A stretch of DNA of 64,000 nt from Pedobacter sp. R20-19. Its GTDB lineage: Bacteria > Bacteroidota > Bacteroidia > Sphingobacteriales > Sphingobacteriaceae. Within the stretch, counting starts at the first letter, position 1. Each line of letters begins with the position of its first letter. Where the stretch lies: contig NZ_JCKI01000009.1 in the NCBI RefSeq assembly GCF_000708265.2, forward strand, positions 124,001 to 188,000, read 5' to 3'. Shown here piece after piece: positions 56,317 through 64,000 of this stretch. The notes below the pieces were generated by a model, which was given only the letters and a program-made list of their open reading frames with translations, was not told where the DNA came from and did not search any database. A program made the translations under genes and the position numbers.

Positions 56317-58695
56317 CTAAAAGGAATAATTTAGGTTCAAGCTCATGGTTGCACCAATGCCACGAACATATTCTGCATCTATTGCCCGGTATTGGCTCAC
56401 CACAGGATAATAAGAACTGTTTAGCAGGTTTTCTACGCCTAAACCTGCAGACCATTTCTGACTGAAGCGATAGCCAGCAGAAAGATTAAAAAGACTTACT
56501 TCTTTTACATCACCTTCACTATTGGCAAACAGGCCATTTGCCCGAACATTAAACCGATCACGGCTTCCGGTGTAAACCCAGAATAATTTTAAATCAAGTG
56601 CTGATACGGGGCGATAAGTTAGATAAGCGGTTGCTTTTGGCGGGGCAATACGCAATCCATTCATATAAACTTTTGTTCCATTGGCTTGTTCGGCTTTTCC
56701 TTCCGTATAAGAATAACTGCCTCCAAGTGCCCATTGCGGACTGAAGTTTAAATCTGCCGTAATTTCATAACCCTTTATTTTCTCCGGCTCACGCTGTGGC
56801 ACTAAAAAGCCGCCCACATCTACCAGGTTTGCGCCTAGTTTTGAAGTGCTGATGAAGTAGGCTGCTGTTACATTCAAAATGCCTAACCTGCTGCTGAAAC
56901 CAGCTTCATAATTATTGGTGATAATCGGATCAGTGGCAATACTTTCCAGTGTGCTGTTGGTGGCTGTTCTTAAGATTCGACCCAATTCGTTAATGGCAAA
57001 GCCCTGCGAAAAACTGACAAAAGGATTGAATATTTCATATTTATTATACCTTAAACCAGCATTATAAGTAGTGGCACGATAAGGGATTTTTCCTCCGGTA
57101 ACCGGAATACTACCTTGTCCGTTAGGCCCGCGGGCTATGGTATTAAAATCCTTCACTTTAACCGTAGCGTTTTCATAACGGATGCCTGCTTTAAGGATGA
57201 AGTTGGTGAAGATATCAAATTTCATTTGTGCATATGGCGCAACATTAAGCATATTCATATCAGGGATATACACCCTACCATCTGTTAAAATTTGATTGGT
57301 ACGGTCATTTAAAAGATCCAGTCCATAGGTTAATTCACCGTTTCCTAAACTTCCGGCTTTCCATGGGGTGTTTAAGGTTAGCCGGATCCCTTTTTTGAAA
57401 GACTGTATTTTTGTTTGACCAGGCCCATACCAGGCTGTTCCCTGTGCAACATAGCGGTTCATGGAAACAAATCCATTGTAATAGGCCGATAAATCAAGAC
57501 TGCTTGATAAGGGTAAGGCATTGTTGCGATAAGAAATTAAAGCATTATGGTTATATGGTGTACCGGCTGCCTCACCAGGGTCATCACCCTTTTGTCCTAT
57601 TGAAGGAGTAACACCATATTTGCCTACTACATTAACATAATCGCTGTTTTGAACACTTCTGAAAAGATTATAAGAAGCCACGATTTCGCTATGATCATTC
57701 GGTTTGTAAGCAAGTTTAACAAAGGCATTATACAATGAGTTTTCTCCCAAGCCATCAGGTTGCGCAATCACATTGCCTTTGGCATCTTTCTGTACGCCTG
57801 TATAATTATAAGTGGCATTAATCACATAAGAAAACTTGTTTAACGTTCCTGAAAAACCTTGGGAGAAACGATAGCCTAAAGTATTGGATGGATGCGCTAA
57901 ATTGCCACTAATTCCCATGCTTGAGGTACCGCTGAGTGCTTTATCCACAGCAGCTTTTTTAGTGATGAAGTTGATGATACCTCCTGCAGATCCATTTCCA
58001 TAAATAGAGGTTGCGCCTTTTATTACTTCAATTCTTTCAATAACAGCTGGATCAAGCGTTCTGATATCACGGCTTCCATTCATCAAAGGAGTAGATTGGG
58101 GAATGCCATCAATTAAAACTAAAACCTGCCTGCCGCGAAGGGTTTGCCCGGCATTGGTGGCCTTATTGTTTGATGTTCCAAGTCCGGGTACAGTATTACC
58201 AAGTATGGCGGTAACAGATGGATTGACGTTTAATTGTTCCTTCACATCACGTGAATTTAGAATGGTCACCGAAGAAGGAACATCTTTTAAACTCTCTGCT
58301 TTTCTTCCTGCTGTTACAATGACTTCATTAAGCGAATTTGCAGGCTGAAGCAAGAAAGCGACATTAAGGGTTGAATCATTTGTAAGTACAACATCCTGTC
58401 TTAAAGTTTCGTAGCCAATAAGGCTGATGGATATGCTGTATTTACCAGACGATAAAGCGTTTAGAATAAACTTACCGGAGATATCAGTCTGACTCTTTTT
58501 TCCATTGTTCATACTTACTGTTGCGTATGGTAATGGTTGCCCGTTTGTATCACTTACTGTGCCCGATAAAATCGCCGTAAGCGAATCCTTTTGCTGTGCG
58601 ATGGAATGCAGTGGGAAAAGTAAAAACAATATTAAAGAGAGGAGAAGAGTCGATGTGCTAAAACGTAATAAATAGGAACAGTTTCTTTTAAACAT
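56317..58695 (-). CDS. TonB-dependent siderophore receptor
   Basis: A 792-residue outer-membrane receptor with a signal peptide (LHSIAQ) and a carboxypeptidase-like domain (about residues 40-120, SGTVSDTNGQPLPYATVSMN). The plug has SLKDVPSSVTILNSRDVKEQ, VLVLIDGIPQSTPLMNG and IERIEVIKGATSIYGNGSAG. The barrel ends with the C-terminal Phe in LNLNYSF. No STN domain is present. It is co-operonic with the PepSY protein, and a 17-bp inverted repeat shared with the NIS operon lies 61 bp upstream. It probably imports a ferric siderophore. Confidence 0.94.
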   Translation of the reverse strand: MFKRNCSYLLRFSTSTLLLSLILFLLFPLHSIAQQKDSLTAILSGTVSDTNGQPLPYATVSMNNGKKSQTDISGKFILNALSSGKYSISISLIGYETLRQDVVLTNDSTLNVAFLLQPANSLNEVIVTAGRKAESLKDVPSSVTILNSRDVKEQLNVNPSVTAILGNTVPGLGTSNNKATNAGQTLRGRQVLVLIDGIPQSTPLMNGSRDIRTLDPAVIERIEVIKGATSIYGNGSAGGIINFITKKAAVDKALSGTSSMGISGNLAHPSNTLGYRFSQGFSGTLNKFSYVINATYNYTGVQKDAKGNVIAQPDGLGENSLYNAFVKLAYKPNDHSEIVASYNLFRSVQNSDYVNVVGKYGVTPSIGQKGDDPGEAAGTPYNHNALISYRNNALPLSSSLDLSAYYNGFVSMNRYVAQGTAWYGPGQTKIQSFKKGIRLTLNTPWKAGSLGNGELTYGLDLLNDRTNQILTDGRVYIPDMNMLNVAPYAQMKFDIFTNFILKAGIRYENATVKVKDFNTIARGPNGQGSIPVTGGKIPYRATTYNAGLRYNKYEIFNPFVSFSQGFAINELGRILRTATNSTLESIATDPIITNNYEAGFSSRLGILNVTAAYFISTSKLGANLVDVGGFLVPQREPEKIKGYEITADLNFSPQWALGGSYSYTEGKAEQANGTKVYMNGLRIAPPKATAYLTYRPVSALDLKLFWVYTGSRDRFNVRANGLFANSEGDVKEVSLFNLSAGYRFSQKWSAGLGVENLLNSSYYPVVSQYRAIDAEYVRGIGATMSLNLNYSF

Positions 58696-58755
58696 TATGA
58701 GTAATGGCTTAAATAAGGGAGTTGCTTTGTTAATTAACTTTTTGCAAATATATTC

Positions 58756-58772
58756 TTATTTAGACTGAATAC
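58756..58772. promoter_or_regulatory. Candidate iron-responsive operator upstream of siderophore receptor
   Basis: TTATTTAGACTGAATAC matches the 17-bp inverted repeat upstream of the NIS operon (39248-39264) except at the last base. It starts 61 bp before the receptor start. Confidence 0.6.
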
Positions 58773-58795
58773 AAATTGTTTTTGTGAATTACTTT

Positions 58796-58839
58796 CGCCC
58801 TTTCCCTTTCAGGGGAAAGGTGCCGTTAGGCGGATAGGG
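58796..58839. repeat. Dispersed repeat family B, copy 1
   Basis: CGCCCTTTCCCTTTC, AGGGGAAAGG, TGCCGTTAGGCGGATAGGG: an inner hairpin (CCTTTCCC/GGGGAAAGG) followed by a second one (GCCGTTAGGC). It is nearly identical to the copies at 58958 and 59083. Confidence 0.75.
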
Positions 58840-58856
58840 TAAACTTGCTATCTATA

Positions 58857-58907
58857 AAAACTGACGAAGTTCTCCCACCAGAAATGGCCTTTGAAACTTC
58901 GTAAGTT
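58857..58907. repeat. Dispersed repeat family A, copy 4 (short)
   Basis: AAAACTGACGAAGTTCTC and GAAACTTCGTAAGTT frame a 20-base loop, matching the first half of copy 3. Confidence 0.6.
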
Positions 58908-58957
58908 AATGTTTGATTTTACGATATGGGTCATTTTCGAAAAATGTTATTTTCTTG

Positions 58958-59001
58958 CGCCCTTTCCCTTCCAGGGGAAAGGTGCCGACAGGCGGATAGG
59001 G
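58958..59001. repeat. Dispersed repeat family B, copy 2
   Basis: The same 44-bp element as copy 1 with a few substitutions (CCTTCC in the loop, GACAGG for GTTAGG). Confidence 0.75.
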
Positions 59002-59082
59002 GCTTATCAATTTGGATGCAAGGTTCAAAGATTCCTCCACTACGGTCGGAATGACGATTTTTCAGAGTTGGATTTATTTTAT

Positions 59083-59127
59083 CGCCCTTTCCCTTTCAGG
59101 GGAAAGGTGCCATTAGGCGGATAGGGG
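59083..59127. repeat. Dispersed repeat family B, copy 3
   Basis: The same element with CATTAGG for CGTTAGG. The three copies are separated by about 120-160 bp of unrelated sequence. Confidence 0.75.
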
Positions 59128-59190
59128 TTATTCATCCCTACCAGCCAGATTGGGGTATCGTAACAAAACTGTTTAGCAACACACACTTAA

Positions 59191-59221
59191 TATTGGCTTA
59201 ATACCCTGTTTGGTAATTTTG
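59191..59221 (+). promoter_or_regulatory. Bacteroidota-type promoter of the third sigma gene
   Basis: TAATTTTG at 59214-59221 matches the -7 consensus TAnnTTTG exactly. ATTG (59192-59195) lies 18 bp upstream, matching three bases of the -33 TTTG. Transcription would begin within a few bases of the ATG at 59230, giving an almost leaderless mRNA. Confidence 0.5.
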
Positions 59222-59229
59222 TAATACCA

Positions 59230-59775
59230 ATGGTAAGCAATCATAAAACTGACAAACAACTTCTGGAAGCATTATGTCTTGGGGATGAAACAGCTTTTCG
59301 TAATCTCTTTAACAGGCATTGGGAAGCATTATTTGCCTTTGTTTGCAGGATGATCGGAGAGGATGAACAAGCCAGAGACATCGTTCAAAATACATTTATT
59401 GTGGTTTGGAAAAATAGAAATCAATTAATCATTGGTGATAGTTTAATGCCTTACCTCGTTAAAGTAGCCAGAAACGAAACCATATCCCTTTTTAGAAAAA
59501 ACAAAGTAAGGTTGGATGGAATGGAGCTGCTGGCCAAAGACTTGCATTCAGTGGAGAATCCTGAAAATCTCTTTATTACCAAAGAACTAAACGCTACCAT
59601 CGAGGTGGAGATGATCAAAATGCCTATGAGTATGAAAAAATGTTTTCAGCTGAGCAGGTATGAAAACAAATCCATCCGCGATATTGCCAAAGAACTATCA
59701 CTATCTGAACAAACCGTAAAAAATAATATTTCGGAAGCACTGAACAGGCTTCGAAAACGCATAAAGTTAACGTAA
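59230..59775 (+). CDS. ECF RNA polymerase sigma factor (FecI-like)
   Basis: A 181-residue sigma factor with region 2 (GDETAFRNLFNRHWEALFAF, DEQARDIVQNTFIVVWKN) and region 4 (MPMSMKKCFQLSRYENKSIR, then DIAKELSLSEQTVKNNISEA). It is followed by a FecR and then an Oar-like TonB receptor. The ATG at 59230 lies right after a consensus -7 element. Usual role: activation of the downstream receptor operon when the anti-sigma factor releases it. Confidence 0.92.
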   Translation: MVSNHKTDKQLLEALCLGDETAFRNLFNRHWEALFAFVCRMIGEDEQARDIVQNTFIVVWKNRNQLIIGDSLMPYLVKVARNETISLFRKNKVRLDGMELLAKDLHSVENPENLFITKELNATIEVEMIKMPMSMKKCFQLSRYENKSIRDIAKELSLSEQTVKNNISEALNRLRKRIKLT

Positions 59776-59827
59776 TGGTAACTTTATTTTAAAGTACTTT
59801 CCGGGTACTTGTGCGCTTTATAGGTGC

Positions 59828-60823
59828 ATGAAATTCAAAGTAAATAAATTCCTTTCGGCGCAGTTCAAAAAATTTCAACAGCACCAGCTTGGGGATAAAC
59901 AAAGGCAGCTCATTGAAAAATGGTTCAATGAAAAGGAAACTGCACTACATCAACCCCAGGTTTTATTGGATGCTACATCAAAGGCTGAATTAGAGGAATC
60001 TCTTTTTACCGAAATACTTGCAGGCATTGAAAAGCAAAATACTATCCATTGGTATCGGCATCGCTATATCAAAATTGCTGCAGTTTTGGTGGTGATCAGC
60101 ATGGCTTCATTATTAATATTTACCCAAAAACACGCCCAACAACAAAATCAGGTTACCTACCGAATTTACGAAACCCGAAACGGCGAAGTAAAGAAAATTA
60201 TGCTTCCTGATAGTTCTACGATTTGGATGAATGCCGCAACTGTTATCAAGGTTCCTAAGGGATTTAATACTTCTAATATTCGCAAAATTCAGCTAGAACA
60301 TGGTGAGGCATTTTTTCAGGTTAAACCTAACGCCAGGAAGCCATTTCAGGTGAAAACCAGAAATTACATCACTACCGTATTAGGTACCTCATTTAACATT
60401 CGCAGCTATGCTGGAGAAAATGGCTACCAGGTTGCTGTAAATGCCGGGAAGGTTAGAGTTGAAAAAATGAATGAAAACAGATCTCAGTTGTTGAGTGCCG
60501 GACTGATAAAAGGTCAAATTCTGAACTTTAATGAGCAGATGCATGCTATGGTTATTAAAGGTGGAAGTGTGGAAAACCTGATGGCCTGGACTTCTAGAAA
60601 AAATCTTCAACTAGAAGATATGGATTTAATTCAGATTGGAAAGGCATTGGAAAGGCAATATGGCATACCCGTGAAAGTACTATTGGGTAATGAAAAGAAA
60701 CTAAAATATACCATTGCTTTTAATGAACCTGAAATAGGAGACGCCGTTCAAACACTAGCACTAAAAACAGGTATAAACTATCAATTAACAAATCAATCAC
60801 TAATTATTAAAACAGGCAGATGA
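59828..60823 (+). CDS. FecR-family anti-sigma factor
   Basis: A 331-residue membrane anti-sigma factor: N-terminal cytoplasmic helices, membrane helix near residues 79-98 (YIKIAAVLVVISMASLLIF) and FecR domain (LPDSSTIWMNAATVIKVPKG, LEHGEAFFQVKPNARKPFQV, VLGTSFNIRSYAG). The C-terminal DUF4974-like part has LEDMDLIQIGKALERQYGIP. It begins 52 bp after its sigma gene. The receptor downstream lacks an STN domain, so its signal source is unclear. Confidence 0.92.
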   Translation: MKFKVNKFLSAQFKKFQQHQLGDKQRQLIEKWFNEKETALHQPQVLLDATSKAELEESLFTEILAGIEKQNTIHWYRHRYIKIAAVLVVISMASLLIFTQKHAQQQNQVTYRIYETRNGEVKKIMLPDSSTIWMNAATVIKVPKGFNTSNIRKIQLEHGEAFFQVKPNARKPFQVKTRNYITTVLGTSFNIRSYAGENGYQVAVNAGKVRVEKMNENRSQLLSAGLIKGQILNFNEQMHAMVIKGGSVENLMAWTSRKNLQLEDMDLIQIGKALERQYGIPVKVLLGNEKKLKYTIAFNEPEIGDAVQTLALKTGINYQLTNQSLIIKTGR

Positions 60824-60841
60824 GTTAAGCGCTAAAAATTA

Positions 60842-60895
60842 AGGCCGGACTTCTACTGCAATAGAAACCCGGCCTGGAAAGCACTGAAGCAGTGC
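60842..60895 (+). promoter_or_regulatory. Two stem-loops between fecR and the TonB receptor
   Basis: Hairpin 1 pairs AGGCCGG (60842-60848) with CCGGCCT (60869-60875), and has an inner stem TTCTA/TAGAA. Hairpin 2 is GCACTG-AAG-CAGTGC (60881-60895). Neither is followed by a T-run. The position matches the stem-loop at 19033-19058 between another fecR and its receptor. Confidence 0.45.
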
Positions 60896-60941
60896 AGTCC
60901 TTATTAATCAATTCCGAAAAATCAATTAAAGCAATTTAAAT

Positions 60942-63900
60942 ATGCAACATTATTACCAGTTTTTTAAAAAAAAGCAAATAAATCTTTTATTATTAATTCT
61001 ATTGAATGTAATGACATTCTTTTTGGCAACCACAATTAGTTTCAACACCATGGCACAATCTACTGATGCTTCCATATCAGGGAAAGTGGTTAATCAGAAT
61101 GGGGCCGCCATACCAGGGGCATCTGTTGTGGTTCGCAACGAATCAAACGGATTTCGTGCAGTAGTGTCAACCAATAAAGATGGTTTATACAACCTGATTC
61201 AATTGCCACTTGGTAAGCCTTATACGGTAACGGTAAGTTTTATCGGATATCCTAAGCAGGTCAAATCTGATTTTGTCCTGAACCAAGGCGATAATATTGT
61301 GGCCAATTTTAAGATGCAGGAATCGAATACCAACCTGGATGATGTGGTGGTAAGTGCCAATTCATTAACGAAACGGATTGATCGGTTGGGCTCCAGTACT
61401 GCCATCACCTCACAGAATATTCAACAATTGCCCACACAAAACAGGAACTTTAATAACCTTTCTGCTCTGGCGCCAACCACCAACGGAACCAACATTAGTG
61501 GTCAACGTGCTTCATCAACCAATTATGTAATTGATGGAGCCAGTGCCCGGAATAACCTGACTTCAGGAGCTATTGGTAGCGGGCCTTATTCCTTATCACT
61601 TGAAGCCATTCGTGAGTTCGAAGTAGCTACAAACGTATACGATGTAAGTAGGGGTAGAGAAGGTGGAGGTACGGTGAGTGCAGTAACCAAATCTGGAACC
61701 AATACGCTTACAGGTTCTGTGTTTGATTATTACCGGTCTGATTTTCTCGCCAGTCCGTATGACATCAGGGGAAACAAACGCACGCAGAAATTTACGACCA
61801 ACCAATATGGCTTTAGTTTAGGTGGTGCAATCATTAAAGATAAACTGCATTTCTTTACTGCACTCGATCGTCAGGATGAAACCATGCCATTTTTTATTGC
61901 TGATATTCAAAATAGTGATGATGAAATTTCACTCGGAATCAGCAAGGGTGCTTTGGATAGTGTGGTTAATATCGGCCGAGCAAAATACGGTCTGGGTAGT
62001 GGTCCGCAAACTGGTGAGTTTAAACGTAAAACACTCGCCAATACTTTTTTTGCCCGTTTAGACTGGCAGATTAATGATAAACACAGGTTAACCATCCGTA
62101 ATAATTATAGCGATTGGTTAAACCCGGTAAGTAACAGCGATAACTCCAACATTAACCTTTATGAGGTTTGGGGAGATTTTAAATCAAGGGAAAATACCAC
62201 ACTTGTTGCCTTACGTTCACAATTTACGCCAACATTTTTAAATGAATTTAAGCTCCAATATCAGTCTGCCACCCGTAATTATGTGCCAAACAGTGAGTTG
62301 CCAGCTGATAATATTCCAAGAGCGATTGTAACGGTTAGATCAACATTGCCTAACGGAACTTTGGGCAGTAAAACCGTACAACTGGGTGGCCAGCGTTTTT
62401 ATCCGGAGAATAATCTCGAAAATCAGTTTCAGTTAATTAACACGTCATACCTCACGGTGGATCAATATAAGTTCACCTTTGGTACCGATAATACGCTGAC
62501 TTATATGGATACTTATATCTCCAGTGAACAAAATGGTCGGTTTATTTTTAACAGCCTGGCCGATTTTAATAACCTGAATGCCTCCAGATATGCGAGGGAA
62601 GCACCAATAAATGGGATACCATCTGTGCAGCAATATATTTTGAATGCTTCATTATTCGGACAGGTTGAATTTGACATTAGCAAAAACATCAATGCCATGT
62701 TTGGTTTGCGTTATGATGTAACCAGCTTTTTAACACAGGCAGATTATAACCCTGTTGTAGAACGTACTTTGGGCTTAAGAACCGACAGCAAAATCACCGA
62801 TGCCGGAAAAATTCAACCTCGTATTCAGTTAACTTGGGATATTGCTGGAGAGAAAAAAGATATTATCCGCTTTGGAGGTGGATTGTTCTCTTCTTACCCG
62901 GTGAATTATGCGCAGGTAAATAACATCCAGAATAGTGGAACGAAGGTAGCCTCCATCGATGTTTCACGTCCGGCTACAGGTGCAAGCCTGGTACCTATTC
63001 CTGATTTTCCTGCCTACCGCAGAAATCCATCTTCTGCGCCGGGGATTATTGCAGGTGTACCGTACGTATCAACCATTAACCTCAATGATCCAAACCTTAA
63101 AATGCCATCCATTTTTAAAGCCAATTTAAGTTACAATAAAATCATTGGCGATCGGTTGAGATTAGGGATAAACCTCTTATATTCTTATACGAAAAACAAT
63201 TATGTTTATCTGGATAGAAACCTGGTAGACAATCCTTACTTTACCCTGGCCAATGAAGAAAACCGTGGTGTTTTTGTTCCGGCAGCTTCTATAACAGCAT
63301 CAGGTACAACCAATAATGTATTGGGCAGAAAAACAAATGAAGTGGGCAGGGTTTTGATGCTGACCAATGGTGCCGAATTGAAACAGAAAGCCATGATTTT
63401 AGATGCCAGTTTCCGCTACCTGAAAGATGGATACCTGAATGTGAGTTATACCTTAAACGATGCGAAGGATAATTCTTCTTATAATGGCAATGTGGCCAAT
63501 ACCTCAACCTTCAGGCCCGTTAAATCTGACCCAAGAGATTTAACCTCAATCGATTATTCAGATAACCAATACCGGAACAAACTGGTGGTTTATGGAATCA
63601 CGCCAACATGGAAAGGCTTTTCTTTGGGTGCAACTTTTAGAGGGATTGGCGGTACGCGTTACTCCATGACGGTTGATGCCGACCTGAACGGCGATTTCGT
63701 TGGTGGACCTGGTAATGATAATGACCTGGCTTTTGTTTTTGATCCGAACAATCCTGCCACCAGTGCATCCGTTAAAGCATCAATGGAAAAAGTTTTAAAT
63801 AATCCGGATAACAGGGCAAAAGATTATATTCTAAAGAGCCTTGGCAAAATTGCAAACAGAAATGGTGGGGTTAATCCTTTCTCCGGAACCTTCGACCTCA

Positions 63901-64000
63901 GGTTACAAAAGGATTTTAAAACCTATAAAAACCAAAAGCTGACACTAAGTTTTGATGCCTTCAACTTTGCTAACCTTTTAAATAAAAAATGGGGTGTAAA
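60942..64000 (+). CDS. Oar-like TonB-dependent receptor, cut by window edge
   Basis: Open from ATG 60942 to the window end (1019 codons seen). It has a long signal segment (ending SFNTMAQ) and a carboxypeptidase-like domain (about residues 45-130, SGKVVNQNGAAIPGASVVVR). An Oar/OmpA-related plug has LPTQNRNFNNLSALAPTTNG, STNYVIDGASARNN, LEAIREFEVATNVYDVSRGR and GGTVSAVTKSGTNTLTGSVF. Part of a beta-barrel follows. There is no STN domain, unlike the other receptors preceded by sigma/FecR. The family imports diverse, often peptide or protein-linked, substrates; the substrate here is unknown. The C-terminus lies beyond the window. Confidence 0.92.
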   Translation, partial: MQHYYQFFKKKQINLLLLILLNVMTFFLATTISFNTMAQSTDASISGKVVNQNGAAIPGASVVVRNESNGFRAVVSTNKDGLYNLIQLPLGKPYTVTVSFIGYPKQVKSDFVLNQGDNIVANFKMQESNTNLDDVVVSANSLTKRIDRLGSSTAITSQNIQQLPTQNRNFNNLSALAPTTNGTNISGQRASSTNYVIDGASARNNLTSGAIGSGPYSLSLEAIREFEVATNVYDVSRGREGGGTVSAVTKSGTNTLTGSVFDYYRSDFLASPYDIRGNKRTQKFTTNQYGFSLGGAIIKDKLHFFTALDRQDETMPFFIADIQNSDDEISLGISKGALDSVVNIGRAKYGLGSGPQTGEFKRKTLANTFFARLDWQINDKHRLTIRNNYSDWLNPVSNSDNSNINLYEVWGDFKSRENTTLVALRSQFTPTFLNEFKLQYQSATRNYVPNSELPADNIPRAIVTVRSTLPNGTLGSKTVQLGGQRFYPENNLENQFQLINTSYLTVDQYKFTFGTDNTLTYMDTYISSEQNGRFIFNSLADFNNLNASRYAREAPINGIPSVQQYILNASLFGQVEFDISKNINAMFGLRYDVTSFLTQADYNPVVERTLGLRTDSKITDAGKIQPRIQLTWDIAGEKKDIIRFGGGLFSSYPVNYAQVNNIQNSGTKVASIDVSRPATGASLVPIPDFPAYRRNPSSAPGIIAGVPYVSTINLNDPNLKMPSIFKANLSYNKIIGDRLRLGINLLYSYTKNNYVYLDRNLVDNPYFTLANEENRGVFVPAASITASGTTNNVLGRKTNEVGRVLMLTNGAELKQKAMILDASFRYLKDGYLNVSYTLNDAKDNSSYNGNVANTSTFRPVKSDPRDLTSIDYSDNQYRNKLVVYGITPTWKGFSLGATFRGIGGTRYSMTVDADLNGDFVGGPGNDNDLAFVFDPNNPATSASVKASMEKVLNNPDNRAKDYILKSLGKIANRNGGVNPFSGTFDLRLQKDFKTYKNQKLTLSFDAFNFANLLNKKWGV

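Larger units (their letters stand above)
58696..59229. other. Noncoding gap with operator, three B repeats and one A repeat
   Basis: This 534-bp gap between the divergent receptor and sigma genes holds a candidate operator (58756-58772), B repeats at 58796, 58958 and 59083, an A repeat at 58857 and the sigma gene promoter near 59191-59221. A 77-codon frame at 58891-59124 is only a reading through the repeats. Confidence 0.65.

Noticed and set aside
59041..59080. Short possible tRNA- or riboswitch-like fold near the B repeats
   Set aside because: No cloverleaf or known aptamer core could be drawn; the apparent pairing comes from adjacent repeat arms.
58891..59124. 77-codon frame between the receptor and sigma genes
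   Set aside because: It reads through repeat copies A4, B2 and B3; the repeated peptide PFPF.GK simply reflects the repeat DNA.

Overview
The window looks like chromosome from a Sphingobacteriaceae-type member of the Bacteroidota (Pedobacter-like). This is judged from the AT-rich sequence, several SusC/SusD pairs, a hybrid two-component system, three ECF sigma/FecR cassettes, DUF4374 and PepSY iron proteins, and the almost complete absence of Shine-Dalgarno sequences. The genus is an inference. No rRNA, tRNA, CRISPR array, transposase or phage gene was seen.

Region 1 (1-16116) is a polysaccharide utilisation locus. A hybrid two-component sensor (cut by the left edge) is divergent from SusC, SusD, a SusE/F-like glycan-binding lipoprotein, a GH53 endo-beta-1,4-galactanase lipoprotein, a clan GH-A glycosidase and a GH2 beta-galactosidase. 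Together these fit uptake and breakdown of pectic beta-1,4-galactan or arabinogalactan. A direct repeat spaced 21 bp in the divergent promoter is a candidate sensor-binding site.

Region 2 (16135-30319) starts with a secreted chorismate mutase and a 49-residue zinc-ribbon protein. An ECF sigma, a FecR and a seven-gene run follow: SusC with a signalling STN domain, SusD, a TlpA-like thioredoxin protein, an S41 protease and a second TlpA protein with DUF4369. The run ends at a clear terminator. Its makeup suggests peptide or protein handling with thiol-disulfide chemistry. A Crp-like regulator and a solo XRE regulator come next, then an AT-rich, repeat-bearing gap.

Region 3 (30962-46235) is an iron island. 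A tightly packed minus-strand operon encodes a TonB-dependent siderophore receptor, an ATP-grasp ligase, a single IucA/IucC (NIS) siderophore synthetase and an MFS exporter. It is flanked by an AraC regulator and a methyltransferase. Divergent from it is sigma-FecR-STN receptor-DUF4374 lipoprotein-PepSY membrane protein. The NIS operon lacks the usual amine-tailoring enzymes and the second synthetase of the vibrioferrin pathway that it partly resembles, so it may make a simple, possibly undescribed citrate- or ketoglutarate-type siderophore.

Region 4 (46318-64000) holds an aldo/keto reductase with an AraC regulator and a TetR-adaptor-RND-TolC efflux operon. It also holds a second siderophore receptor/PepSY pair, and a third sigma/FecR cassette followed by an Oar-like TonB receptor cut by the right edge. 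The two siderophore receptor operons share a 17-bp inverted repeat just upstream, a candidate iron-responsive operator. Several intergenic gaps carry two dispersed palindromic repeat families.
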